Shown: positions 1 to 6,674 of the stretch, in pieces
Position numbering within the stretch: position 1 is the first letter of the stretch
Layout of the letters: each line of letters opens with the position of its first letter
From: Actinocrinis sp046724665
GTDB lineage: Bacteria; Actinomycetota; Actinomycetes; Streptomycetales; Catenulisporaceae
Length of the DNA: 14,926 nt
NCBI GenBank assembly: GCA_046724665.1
Contig: JBKOWZ010000242.1
Coordinates: forward strand, 1-14,926
Direction: 5' to 3'
The notes under the pieces: model-generated
The model's database searches: none
What the model was told of the DNA's origin: nothing
Seen by the model: only the letters and a program-made list of their open reading frames with translations
Position numbers and translations under genes: made by a program

Positions 1-851
1 AGGTCCGCGAGCTCTACGCCATCGACGACCGGCTCCTCCTCGTCGCCTCAGACCGAATCTCCGCCTTCGACCACGTGCTCCAGACCCCGATCCCGGACAA
101 GGGCCGCATCCTCACCCAGCTCTCGCTCTGGTGGTTCGAACGCCTCGCCGACCTCGTGCCCAACCACCTGGTGTCCGCCGATGCGGCCGACTATCCCGCC
201 GCGCTCGCCGAACACGCACAGGAACTGCGCGGCCACTCCATGCTCTGCGAACGCCTCGACATGCTCCCGATCGAGTGCGTCGCCCGCGGCTATCTGACCG
301 GCTCCGGTCTGGCCGAATATCGCGTCTCGGGCACCGTATGCGGTATACCGCTGCCCGACGGACTCCTGGACGGCTCGCGGCTGGACGAGCCCGTCTTCAC
401 CCCCGCGGCCAAAGCCGAGCGGGGCGAGCACGACGAGAACATCTCGTTCGAGGAGGTGACCCGCCGCACCGGGGCGGCGGTCGCCGAGGAACTGCGGCAG
501 CTCACACTGGCCATCTATTCCACCGCGCGGGACATCGCGCTGGAGCGCGGCATCATCCTCGCCGACACCAAATTCGAGTTCGGCCGCCGCACCGACGGGA
601 CCATAGTGCTCGCCGACGAGGTGCTGACTCCCGACTCCTCCCGCTTCTGGCCCGCCGACCAGTGGCAGCCCGGACGACCGCAGCAGTCCTACGACAAGCA
701 GTTCGTCCGCGACTGGCTCACCTCGCCCGACTCCGGCTGGGACTCGAAGTCCGACCAGCCGCCGCCCCCGCTGCCCGCCGAGATCGTCGAACGGACCCGG
801 GACCGCTACGTCGAGGCGTACGAGCGGTTGACCGGCCGTACCTTCCAGTAG
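1..851 (+). CDS. purC: Phosphoribosylaminoimidazole-succinocarboxamide synthase (SAICAR synthetase), 5'-truncated
   Basis: PurC joins CAIR and aspartate with ATP to give SAICAR, a cytosolic step of IMP synthesis. The reading frame is open from base 3 (VRELY...) to the TAG at 849-851, giving 282 visible codons. Since PurC usually begins with a short GKVRELY-type strand and is about 300 residues long, roughly 15-25 N-terminal residues probably lie before the window. Family signatures are visible: SDRISAFD near the start, PIPDKGRILTQLS, the DEPVFTPAAKAERGEHDENI segment, LADTKFEFG, DEVLTPDSSRFWP and SYDKQFVRDWL near the C-terminus. The C-terminal end is intact. It lies 99 bp before purS on the same strand, at the head of a purine cluster. 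An internal ATG at 75 is too late to be the start, because conserved SDRISAFD lies before it. The family assignment is very secure. Confidence 0.97.
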   Translation, partial: VRELYAIDDRLLLVASDRISAFDHVLQTPIPDKGRILTQLSLWWFERLADLVPNHLVSADAADYPAALAEHAQELRGHSMLCERLDMLPIECVARGYLTGSGLAEYRVSGTVCGIPLPDGLLDGSRLDEPVFTPAAKAERGEHDENISFEEVTRRTGAAVAEELRQLTLAIYSTARDIALERGIILADTKFEFGRRTDGTIVLADEVLTPDSSRFWPADQWQPGRPQQSYDKQFVRDWLTSPDSGWDSKSDQPPPPLPAEIVERTRDRYVEAYERLTGRTFQ

Positions 852-864
852 GGCCCGCTAGGCT

Positions 865-927
865 TTGACATACCGCCGACTAACAGACAGCCCGCGGCCG
901 TGGGCTGCCGAGGGCCGTGAATGGCCC
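865..927 (+). promoter_or_regulatory. purC-purS gap: consensus -35 hexamer and two small hairpins
   Basis: The gap between purC and purS holds a perfect TTGACA at 865-870, an 8-bp hairpin at 888-907 (CAGCCCGC, loop GGCC, GTGGGCTG, with one G-T pair) and a 5-bp hairpin at 912-927. I find no matching TANNNT -10 box at 16-18 bp from the TTGACA: the spot where it should lie falls in the first hairpin. The stretch may be a weak purS promoter, a read-through or attenuation element, or a purC terminator lacking a T-tract. This is inference only. Confidence 0.35.
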
Positions 928-950
928 GGAACACACCGTGGGAGTGCACA

Positions 951-1400
951 ATGGCACGCGTCGTGGTCGACGTCATGCTCAAGCCGGAAATCCTCGATCC
1001 GCAGGGCCAGGCTGTGCAGCGCGCGCTGCCCCGGCTGGGCTTCGACGGCATCCTGGATGTGCGGCAGGGCAAGCGCTTCGAGATCGAGCTGGACGGCCCG
1101 GCCGACGAGTCCGCGCTGGCCAAGGCGCGTGACATGGCCGAGAAGCTGCTGGCGAACACGGTGATCGAGCAGTTCACGGTCGCGTTCGATCCCGCGACGA
1201 CCGACCCTGCGACGATCGGTTCCGGGACGACCGGCGCCTCCGGGACGAGCGGCGCGCCCCTCACGGCGGTCCACGGCGCTGCAGCTGGCAACGCCTCAGC
1301 AGGCAATGCTTCAACTGACGATGCGGCGGCTGACAGCGTGTCTGCCGACGCGGTCGCAGACAGCGTGTGGCCGGCGGCTGACGCGCAGGGGAGCGACTGA
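951..1400 (+). CDS. purS: FGAM synthase small subunit PurS with an extended C-terminal tail
   Basis: PurS is the small bridging subunit of the FGAM synthase complex: with PurQ and PurL it converts FGAR and glutamine to FGAM. I chose the ATG at 951 because GGGAG (940-944) sits 6 nt before it and the family start MARVVVDVMLKPEILDPQG follows at once; an in-frame ATG at 921 would add ten unrelated residues. Residues 1-79 form a normal PurS core, with DVMLKPEILDPQG, a second half containing GKRFEIEL, and ANTVIEQF. The family is usually about 80-90 residues, but this protein is 149: residues 80-149 are a low-complexity Ala/Gly/Ser/Thr/Asp tail written in degenerate 15-bp units. The tail is probably disordered. 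The stop overlaps the purQ start by 1 nt (TGATG), so translation is likely coupled. Confidence 0.95.
   Translation: MARVVVDVMLKPEILDPQGQAVQRALPRLGFDGILDVRQGKRFEIELDGPADESALAKARDMAEKLLANTVIEQFTVAFDPATTDPATIGSGTTGASGTSGAPLTAVHGAAAGNASAGNASTDDAAADSVSADAVADSVWPAADAQGSD
1188..1370 (+). repeat. Degenerate 15-bp-period repeats coding the PurS tail
   Basis: Two in-frame arrays form the tail. The first, from 1188 to about 1247, encodes DPATT/DPATI/GSGTT/GASGT. It carries a nested 18-bp duplication at 1224-1241 and 1242-1259, beginning GGGACGACC and GGGACGAGC. The second, 1287-1370, encodes GNASA/GNAST/DDAAA/DSVSA, followed by DAVA and DSVW, and contains GACAGCGTGT twice. Period and reading frame agree, so the arrays lengthen the protein without a frameshift. 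Slippage or unequal exchange followed by drift is the simplest origin. Confidence 0.75.
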
Positions 1401-2086
1401 TGTCGTCCCGCATCGGTGTTGTCACCTTCCCTGGCAGCCAGGACGACCAGGACGCGCTGCGTGCCGTCGCCCTGGTCGGCGCGGAGCCGGTGCCACTGTG
1501 GCACCGGGACCCGGATCTGCACCAGGTAGACGCCGTCGTCCTGCCGGGCGGCTTCTCCTACGGCGACTACCTGCGTGCCGGGGCTATCGCGCGCTTCTCC
1601 CCGGTGATGGGATCCGTCATCGCCGGGGCGCGGGAGGGTCTGCCCGTCCTCGGCATCTGCAACGGGTTCCAGATGCTGTGCGAGTCGCACCTGCTGCCCG
1701 GCGCGCTGATCCGCAACGGCGGCTTGCTGTTCATCAACCGGGACGAGCGGCTGCGGGTCGAGTCCACCGCGACGGCGTGGACCCGCGACTACGCGGTCGG
1801 CCAGGAGATCGTCATCCCGATCAAGAACGGTGAGGGCCGATACACCGCCGACGAGCACACCCTCGACCAACTCGAGGCCGAGGGCCGGATCATCGTGCGC
1901 TACCTCGACAACCCCAACGGTTCCGCGCGCGACATCGCCGGGATCACCAACGCGGCGGGCAACGTCGTCGGCTTGATGCCGCATCCCGAGCACGCCATCG
2001 AAGACCTGACCGGCCCCTACCCCGGCCCGGCCACTGACGGCCTGCCGTTCTTCACCTCCATCCTCAAGCAGTTGGTGGCCGCCTGA
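1400..2086 (+). CDS. purQ: FGAM synthase glutaminase subunit PurQ
   Basis: PurQ hydrolyses glutamine and passes ammonia to PurL for conversion of FGAR to FGAM. The protein is a class I (triad) glutamine amidotransferase of 228 residues, the normal length. The N-terminus has the expected IGVVTFPGSQDDQDA; VLPGGFSYGDYLRAGAIA forms the oxyanion region; the nucleophile is Cys87 in LGICNGFQ; and the triad is completed by His195 and Glu197 in MPHPEHA. The ATG at 1400 overlaps the purS stop by 1 nt and is preceded by AGGGGAG (1387-1393) with 6 nt spacing. Its own stop overlaps the purL ATG in the same TGATG manner. This arrangement would help keep the three subunits in balance. Assignment is very secure. 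Confidence 0.98.
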   Translation: MSSRIGVVTFPGSQDDQDALRAVALVGAEPVPLWHRDPDLHQVDAVVLPGGFSYGDYLRAGAIARFSPVMGSVIAGAREGLPVLGICNGFQMLCESHLLPGALIRNGGLLFINRDERLRVESTATAWTRDYAVGQEIVIPIKNGEGRYTADEHTLDQLEAEGRIIVRYLDNPNGSARDIAGITNAAGNVVGLMPHPEHAIEDLTGPYPGPATDGLPFFTSILKQLVAA

Positions 2087-4566
2087 TGACCACACAGCCC
2101 GAACCCAACCAGCGCGAATCGCTCCACTACGCCGTGGACACCGTCGAGAACGCCACGGCCACGCCGCAGGTCGAGCAGCCGTACGAGGCGCTCGGCGTGA
2201 AGCCGGACGAGTATGCCCGGATCCGCGAGATCCTCGGCCGTCGGCCCACCTCGTCCGAACTGGCCATGTACTCGGTCATGTGGTCCGAGCACTGCTCCTA
2301 CAAGTCCTCGAAGGTGCACCTGAAGCAGTTCGGCGAGAAGGCCCCTGACGTCGACTTCCTGCTGGTCGGGCCGGGGGAGAACGCCGGAGTGGTGGACGTC
2401 GGCGGCGACCTGGCGGTCACGTTCAAGATCGAGTCGCACAACCACCCCTCGTACGTCGAGCCGTATCAGGGCGCGGCTACCGGCGTGGGCGGCATCGTTC
2501 GCGACATCCTCACCATGGGCGCCCGTCCGATCGCGGTCATGGACCCGCTGCGCTTCGGCGCCGCCGACGCCCCGGACACGCACCGCGTACTGCCCGGCGT
2601 CGTGCGCGGCATCGGCGGCTACGGCAACTCGCTCGGCCTGCCCAACATCGGCGGCGAGATCGTCTTCGATCCGTGCTACGCGGGCAACCCGCTGGTCAAC
2701 GCGCTCGCCGTGGGCGTGATGCGCAAGAGCGAGATCAAGCTCGCCCAGGCGCACGGCCCCGGCAACAAGGTCGTGCTGTTCGGCGCGCGCACCGGCGGCG
2801 ACGGCATCGGCGGCGCCTCGGTGCTCGCCTCCGCGACCTTCGACGACGGCAAGCCTACGAAGCGCCCCTCGGTGCAGGTCGGCGACCCGTTCATGGAGAA
2901 GGTCCTGATCGAGTGCTGCCTGGAGATCTTCGCCGAGGACCTGGTCGTCGGCATCCAGGACCTCGGCGCGGCCGGCCTGTCCTGCGCGACCACCGAACTG
3001 GCCGCGGCCGGCCTCCAGCGCGCGGGCGTCGGCGGCATGGACGTGCAGCTCGACCTCGCCCCGCTGCGCGACGCCACCCTGGTGCCCGAAGAGATTCTGA
3101 TGAGCGAGTCGCAGGAGCGGATGATGGCGGTGGTCACCCCCGCCGACATCGACCGCTTCTTCGCGATCTGCGAGAAGTGGGACGTCACCGCCACCGTCAT
3201 CGGGACCGTCACCGACACCGGTCGGCTGCGGATGACCTGGCACGGCAGGACCATCGTGGATGTGGACCCGCGCACTCTCGCACACGAGGGTCCGGTCTAT
3301 CAGCGCCCGTACCACCGCCCGGCCTGGCAGGACGCGCTGCAAGCCGCCACGCCCGACTCGCTGAGCCGCCCGAAGACCGGCGAAGAGCTGCGGGAGACCG
3401 TGCTGCGCCTGGTCGCCGCCCCGAACCTGGCCGACAAGAGCTGGGTCGTCCAGCAGTACGACCACCGGGTGCGCGGCAACACCGTCCTCGCGCACGGCGA
3501 AGACTCGGGGATGCTGCGCCTCGACGAGGAGTCGAACCTCGGCATCGCCCTGGCCACCGACGGCAACGGCCGCTACACCAAGCTCGACCCCTACACCGGC
3601 GCGCAGCTCGCCCTGGCCGAGGCGTACCGCAACGTCGCCGCGACCGGCGCCAGGCCGCTCGCCGTCACCGACTGCCTCAACTTCGGCTCCCCCGAGGATC
3701 CCGCGGTCATGTGGCAGTTCGCCGAGGCGACCCGCGGGCTGGCCGACGCCTGCCAGCTCCTCGGCACTCCGGTTACCGGCGGCAACGTCTCGTTCTACAA
3801 CCAGACGCAGCGTTCTGCTTCAGACGGCGGCGAGGCCGGATCCGTGGCGATCCACCCGACGCCCATCGTCGGCGTGCTCGGCGTGATCGACGACGTGACC
3901 CGGCGCACCCGCCTCGCCTTCGAGACCGAGGGCGACATCCTGCTGCTGCTCGGCGAGACACGCGACGAGTTCGGCGGCTCCGAGTGGGCGCATGTCGTGC
4001 ACGGCCACCTCGGCGGCCTGCCGCCGAGGGTTGACCTGGAGCGCGAACGGCTGCTGGCCGAGGTCCTGATCACCGGCTCCCGGGACGGCATGCTCTCCGC
4101 CGCGCACGACCTGTCCGACGGGGGCCTGATCCAGGCCATCGTCGAGTCCGCACTGCGCGGCGGCCACGGCGCCCGGATCACGCTCCCCGACGCTGCGCTC
4201 GGCAACAATGAGACCGTAGTTACCGACGCCGTCCTCGCCGACAGGGTGCTCCCCGACGGTGCGCCCTCCGACACGGTGCTCACCGACACTGCGCCCACCA
4301 ACACCGTGCCCACCGACACTACGCTCGGCCAGGTTGGCGGCGACCCCTTCGTCGCGCTCTTCTCCGAGTCCGCGGGGCGCGCCATCGTCGCCGTGCCGCG
4401 CACCGAGGAGTCGCGGTTCAACGACCTGTGCCGGTCTCGCGGCCTGCCGGTCGCCCGGATCGGCGTCGTGGAAGGCGACGCGGTCGAGGTGCAGGGTCAG
4501 TTCTCCATCCCGCTCGACGAACTGCGCCGCGCGCACACAGGCACCTTCCCGGCACTCTTCGGCTGA
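2086..4566 (+). CDS. purL: FGAM synthase large subunit PurL with a repeat-coded insertion
   Basis: PurL is the ATP-dependent synthase subunit that makes FGAM from FGAR using ammonia from PurQ. It is the small bacterial type that needs separate PurS and PurQ. Visible signatures include MWSEHCSYKSSKVHLK (catalytic His69), the FKIESHNHPS segment, GGDGIGGASVLAS, DLGAAGLSCATTE, the second-half GDGNGRYTKLDPY and VTGGNVSFYNQ, and AHDLSDGGLIQA near the end. At 826 residues it is longer than the usual 740-770 or so. Much of the excess is an insertion at about residues 706-750 between the GARITLPD and DPFVALFSESAGRA blocks of the last AIRS-type domain, built from eight five-residue units. All flanking motifs are intact, so the enzyme is probably active. 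The start overlaps the purQ stop by 1 nt. Confidence 0.97.
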   Translation: MTTQPEPNQRESLHYAVDTVENATATPQVEQPYEALGVKPDEYARIREILGRRPTSSELAMYSVMWSEHCSYKSSKVHLKQFGEKAPDVDFLLVGPGENAGVVDVGGDLAVTFKIESHNHPSYVEPYQGAATGVGGIVRDILTMGARPIAVMDPLRFGAADAPDTHRVLPGVVRGIGGYGNSLGLPNIGGEIVFDPCYAGNPLVNALAVGVMRKSEIKLAQAHGPGNKVVLFGARTGGDGIGGASVLASATFDDGKPTKRPSVQVGDPFMEKVLIECCLEIFAEDLVVGIQDLGAAGLSCATTELAAAGLQRAGVGGMDVQLDLAPLRDATLVPEEILMSESQERMMAVVTPADIDRFFAICEKWDVTATVIGTVTDTGRLRMTWHGRTIVDVDPRTLAHEGPVYQRPYHRPAWQDALQAATPDSLSRPKTGEELRETVLRLVAAPNLADKSWVVQQYDHRVRGNTVLAHGEDSGMLRLDEESNLGIALATDGNGRYTKLDPYTGAQLALAEAYRNVAATGARPLAVTDCLNFGSPEDPAVMWQFAEATRGLADACQLLGTPVTGGNVSFYNQTQRSASDGGEAGSVAIHPTPIVGVLGVIDDVTRRTRLAFETEGDILLLLGETRDEFGGSEWAHVVHGHLGGLPPRVDLERERLLAEVLITGSRDGMLSAAHDLSDGGLIQAIVESALRGGHGARITLPDAALGNNETVVTDAVLADRVLPDGAPSDTVLTDTAPTNTVPTDTTLGQVGGDPFVALFSESAGRAIVAVPRTEESRFNDLCRSRGLPVARIGVVEGDAVEVQGQFSIPLDELRRAHTGTFPALFG
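4207..4326 (+). repeat. Eight 15-bp units inside purL
   Basis: In-frame units encode NETVV, TDAVL, ADRVL, PDGAP, SDTVL, TDTAP, TNTVP and TDTTL. The DNA consensus is roughly NCC GAC ACN GTG CTC. Units differ at several positions but the period holds exactly over 120 bp. The array sits in the loop before the DPFVALFSESAG strand of the C-terminal domain. The pattern has no central Leu/Phe, so it is not the canonical pentapeptide-repeat fold. Confidence 0.85.
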
Positions 4567-4662
4567 CTGGCCGTACGACGCGAGACCCGCGACACGACCT
4601 AAGATCCGCGACGCGCGACTCAAGACTCGAGGCAGGAAGCCCGAAAGCAGGACCACGAACCG

Positions 4663-4995
4663 ATGGACCGTCAGGAACTGCACGCCGCCCGCGCCGCGCT
4701 CGTCCCCGGCGACCGCGCGGCGCTCGGCGTGCTGATCAAGGCGAGCGTGCGGGCCTTCGCGCAGCGGGTTCCAGGCCACAGCGTCGAGTTGCGGGTGCCT
4801 CCGTTCATCGCGGTCCAGTGCGTCGAGGGTCCGCGGCATACTCGCGGCACGCCGCCGAACGTCGTCGAGCTCGACGCGGACACCTGGCTCGGCCTCGCGC
4901 TCGGCGAGCTGAACTGGGCGGATGCCGTGGCGCAGGGCCGGATCAGCGCCTACGGACCGCGCAGCGACCTGTCAGGCCTGCTGCCGCTGCCATGA
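4663..4995 (+). CDS. Small sterol-carrier-like family protein (bacterial SCP ortholog), function unknown
   Basis: This 110-residue protein matches, as I recall it, the small actinobacterial 'sterol carrier family protein' (SCP_3-type) found near purL and purF. The recognisable block is PPFIAVQCVEGPRHTRGTPP followed by NVVELDADTWLGLALGELNW; the C-terminal half resembles the SCP2 end (DTWLGLALG, then a short helix and GRISAYGPRSDLSGLLPL). There is no signal peptide or membrane segment, so it should be cytosolic. The ATG at 4663 has only a weak AGGA (4649-4652) 10 nt upstream. It lies 96 bp after purL and 90 bp before purF. The neighbourhood suggests a link to purine synthesis or to the FGAM synthase/PurF enzymes, but no catalytic residues are evident and the ligand, if any, is unknown. 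The family call is fairly sure; the function is not. Confidence 0.8.
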   Translation: MDRQELHAARAALVPGDRAALGVLIKASVRAFAQRVPGHSVELRVPPFIAVQCVEGPRHTRGTPPNVVELDADTWLGLALGELNWADAVAQGRISAYGPRSDLSGLLPLP

Positions 4996-5051
4996 CCGCA
5001 CACGTGCTTTGAATGCACACCTTGAACACAACATCAATATCAACCGACGGT

Positions 5052-5086
5052 CTGACAACCGCCGCGCATCACGTAAGCTGGAAGCG
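5052..5086 (+). promoter_or_regulatory. purF promoter, probably giving a leaderless transcript
   Basis: CTGACA at 5052-5057 (-35), a 16-bp spacer and TAAGCT at 5074-5079 (-10, matching TANNNT) are followed by exactly 6 nt and then the purF GTG at 5086. That puts the expected transcription start on the first base of the start codon. There is no usable Shine-Dalgarno: GGAAG at 5080-5084 lies 1 nt from the GTG. The surrounding 90-bp gap is visibly AT-richer than the genes. Leaderless genes are common in actinobacteria; here it is inferred from spacing. Confidence 0.65.
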
Positions 5087-6579
5087 TGACTCGCCCGGAC
5101 GGACGTCTCTCCCACGAAACCTTCGCCGACGACAAGAGTCCGCGGGACGCCTGCGGAGTCTTCGGGGTCTGGGCCCCCGGAGAGGAAGTCGCCAAGCTCA
5201 GCTACTTCGGCCTCTACGCCCTCCAACACCGCGGCCAGGAGTCGGCGGGCATCGCCGTCTCCAACGGCTCGCAGATCCTGGTCTACAAGGACATGGGTCT
5301 GGTCTCGCAGGTCTTCGACGAGGCCACCCTCAGCTCGCTGCAAGGACACCTGGCGGTCGGCCACACCCGCTACTCCACCACAGGCTCCTCGGTCTGGGAG
5401 AACGCCCAGCCCACCTTCCGCGCCACCGGCCACGGCGCGCTGGCCCTCGGCCACAACGGCAACCTGACCAACACCGCGCAGCTGGCTCAGATGGTCGCCG
5501 AGGCGCGAGCCACCGGCGAGCTGCCCGGCAAGGACCGCGGCGCCACCTCGGACAGCGACCTGATGACCGAGCTGCTGGCCAGCCGGTCCGACCGGCCGCT
5601 CGAAGAGGCCGCGATCGACATCCTGCCGCGCCTGCACGGCGCCTTCTCGCTGGTGTTCATGGACGAGACCACGCTTTACGCGGCGCGTGACCCGCAGGGC
5701 ATCCGGCCCTTGGTGCTCGGCCGGCTCGAGCGCGGCTATGTGGTGGCCAGCGAGACCGCCGCGCTGGACATCGTCGGCGCCTCGTTCGTGCGCGAAGTCG
5801 ATCCCGGCGAGCTGATCGCCGTCGACGAGAACGGGCTGCGCAGCCGCCGCTTCGCCGTCGCCGAGCCCAAGGGCTGCGTCTTCGAGTACGTCTACCTGGC
5901 CCGGCCGGACACCAGCATCGCCGGACGCTCCGTCAACGCCTCCCGGGTCGAGATGGGGCGCCGCCTGGCCCGCGAGCACCCGGTCGAGGCCGACCTGGTC
6001 ATTCCGACACCGGAGTCCGGCACCCCGGCCGCGATCGGCTACGCCGAGCAGTCCGGCATCCCGTACGGCCAGGGCCTGGTCAAGAACGCCTACGTCGGCC
6101 GCACGTTCATCCAGCCCAGCCAGACCATCCGCCAACTCGGCATCCGCCTCAAGCTCAATCCGCTGCGCGAGGTGATCGAGGGCAAGCGGCTGGTCGTGGT
6201 GGACGATTCGATCGTGCGCGGCAACACCCAGCGCGCGCTGGTTCGGATGCTGCGCGAGGCGGGAGCGCGCGAGGTCCACATCCGGATCTCCTCGCCGCCG
6301 GTCAAGTGGCCGTGCTTCTACGGCATCGACTTCGCCACGCGGGCCGAGCTGATCGCCAACGGGCTGAACATCGACGAGATCGCCACCTCCCTCGGCGCGG
6401 ACTCGCTCGGCTACATTTCCCTCGAAGGCATGATCGAGTCCACCACGATCCCGGCGGACCGGCTGTGCCGCGCCTGCTTCGACGGGGTCTACCCGGTCGC
6501 GTTGCCCGACCCGGAACAGCTCGGCAAGCACCTGCTCGAAGTGCCCGCCGCCGCGGCCTCCGCCCTGGCCCGTCCCTGA
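5086..6579 (+). CDS. purF: Amidophosphoribosyltransferase (glutamine-PRPP amidotransferase), Fe-S type
   Basis: PurF makes 5-phosphoribosylamine from PRPP and glutamine, the committed and feedback-controlled step of purine synthesis. The product has 497 residues. Residues 1-22 form a propeptide of the kind cleaved to expose the N-terminal nucleophile, Cys23 in DACGVFGVW. An Ntn-type glutaminase domain follows, with LQHRGQESAGIA, GHTRYSTTG and GHNGNLTNT. The C-terminal phosphoribosyltransferase domain has the PRPP loop VVVDDSIVRGNT at 370-381. Four cysteines placed as in the Bacillus-type enzyme (Cys264, Cys410, Cys461, Cys464) indicate a 4Fe-4S cluster, which makes such enzymes oxygen-sensitive. 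The GTG at 5086 was chosen because MTRPDGRLSHE matches the propeptide pattern I recall from streptomycete PurF and because of the leaderless promoter geometry. Purine nucleotides are the expected allosteric inhibitors. Confidence 0.97.
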   Translation: MTRPDGRLSHETFADDKSPRDACGVFGVWAPGEEVAKLSYFGLYALQHRGQESAGIAVSNGSQILVYKDMGLVSQVFDEATLSSLQGHLAVGHTRYSTTGSSVWENAQPTFRATGHGALALGHNGNLTNTAQLAQMVAEARATGELPGKDRGATSDSDLMTELLASRSDRPLEEAAIDILPRLHGAFSLVFMDETTLYAARDPQGIRPLVLGRLERGYVVASETAALDIVGASFVREVDPGELIAVDENGLRSRRFAVAEPKGCVFEYVYLARPDTSIAGRSVNASRVEMGRRLAREHPVEADLVIPTPESGTPAAIGYAEQSGIPYGQGLVKNAYVGRTFIQPSQTIRQLGIRLKLNPLREVIEGKRLVVVDDSIVRGNTQRALVRMLREAGAREVHIRISSPPVKWPCFYGIDFATRAELIANGLNIDEIATSLGADSLGYISLEGMIESTTIPADRLCRACFDGVYPVALPDPEQLGKHLLEVPAAAASALARP

Positions 6580-6657
6580 ACCGTGGTCGATTTACCTGAA
6601 CCGCCTGAATCGCGGCTGACCGGCTCGCACCGACTCTCCTGACCCCTCGCCTGAATC
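6575..6657 (+). repeat. Repeated CCTGAAYC octamers in the purF-purM gap
   Basis: CCTGAACC occurs at 6575-6582 (spanning the purF stop) and 6595-6602, and CCTGAATC at 6604-6611 and 6650-6657; a related TCCTGACC lies at 6637-6644. A further CCTGAACC is found just after purM at 7776-7783. The spacing is irregular. These may be remnants of short duplications or binding sites for an unknown regulator. No known motif is recognised. Confidence 0.45.
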
Positions 6658-6674
6658 ACCCGAAGGGAACCAGC

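Noticed and set aside
921..950. Earlier ATG as the purS start
   Set aside because: The ten added residues do not match PurS, and the GGGAG ribosome binding site lies between the two ATGs.
1188..1370. CRISPR array
   Set aside because: Units are only 15 bp, diverged, without spacers, and in coding frame.
806..2095. Long minus-strand open frame opposite purS and purQ
   Set aside because: Its protein has no recognisable domain and unusual composition. It lies antisense to clear purS and purQ with operon overlaps, so it is a GC-bias shadow. The same holds for the minus-strand frames at 2017-3495, 3820-4839 and 4972-6531 and the + frame at 10997-12337.
2673..4034. Long + frame inside purL in another phase
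   Set aside because: Arg/Pro-rich shadow of the purL frame, without motifs.
4207..4326. Canonical pentapeptide-repeat fold in PurL
   Set aside because: The units share the five-residue period but lack the central Leu/Phe and the Ala/Asn-Leu pattern needed for that beta-helix.
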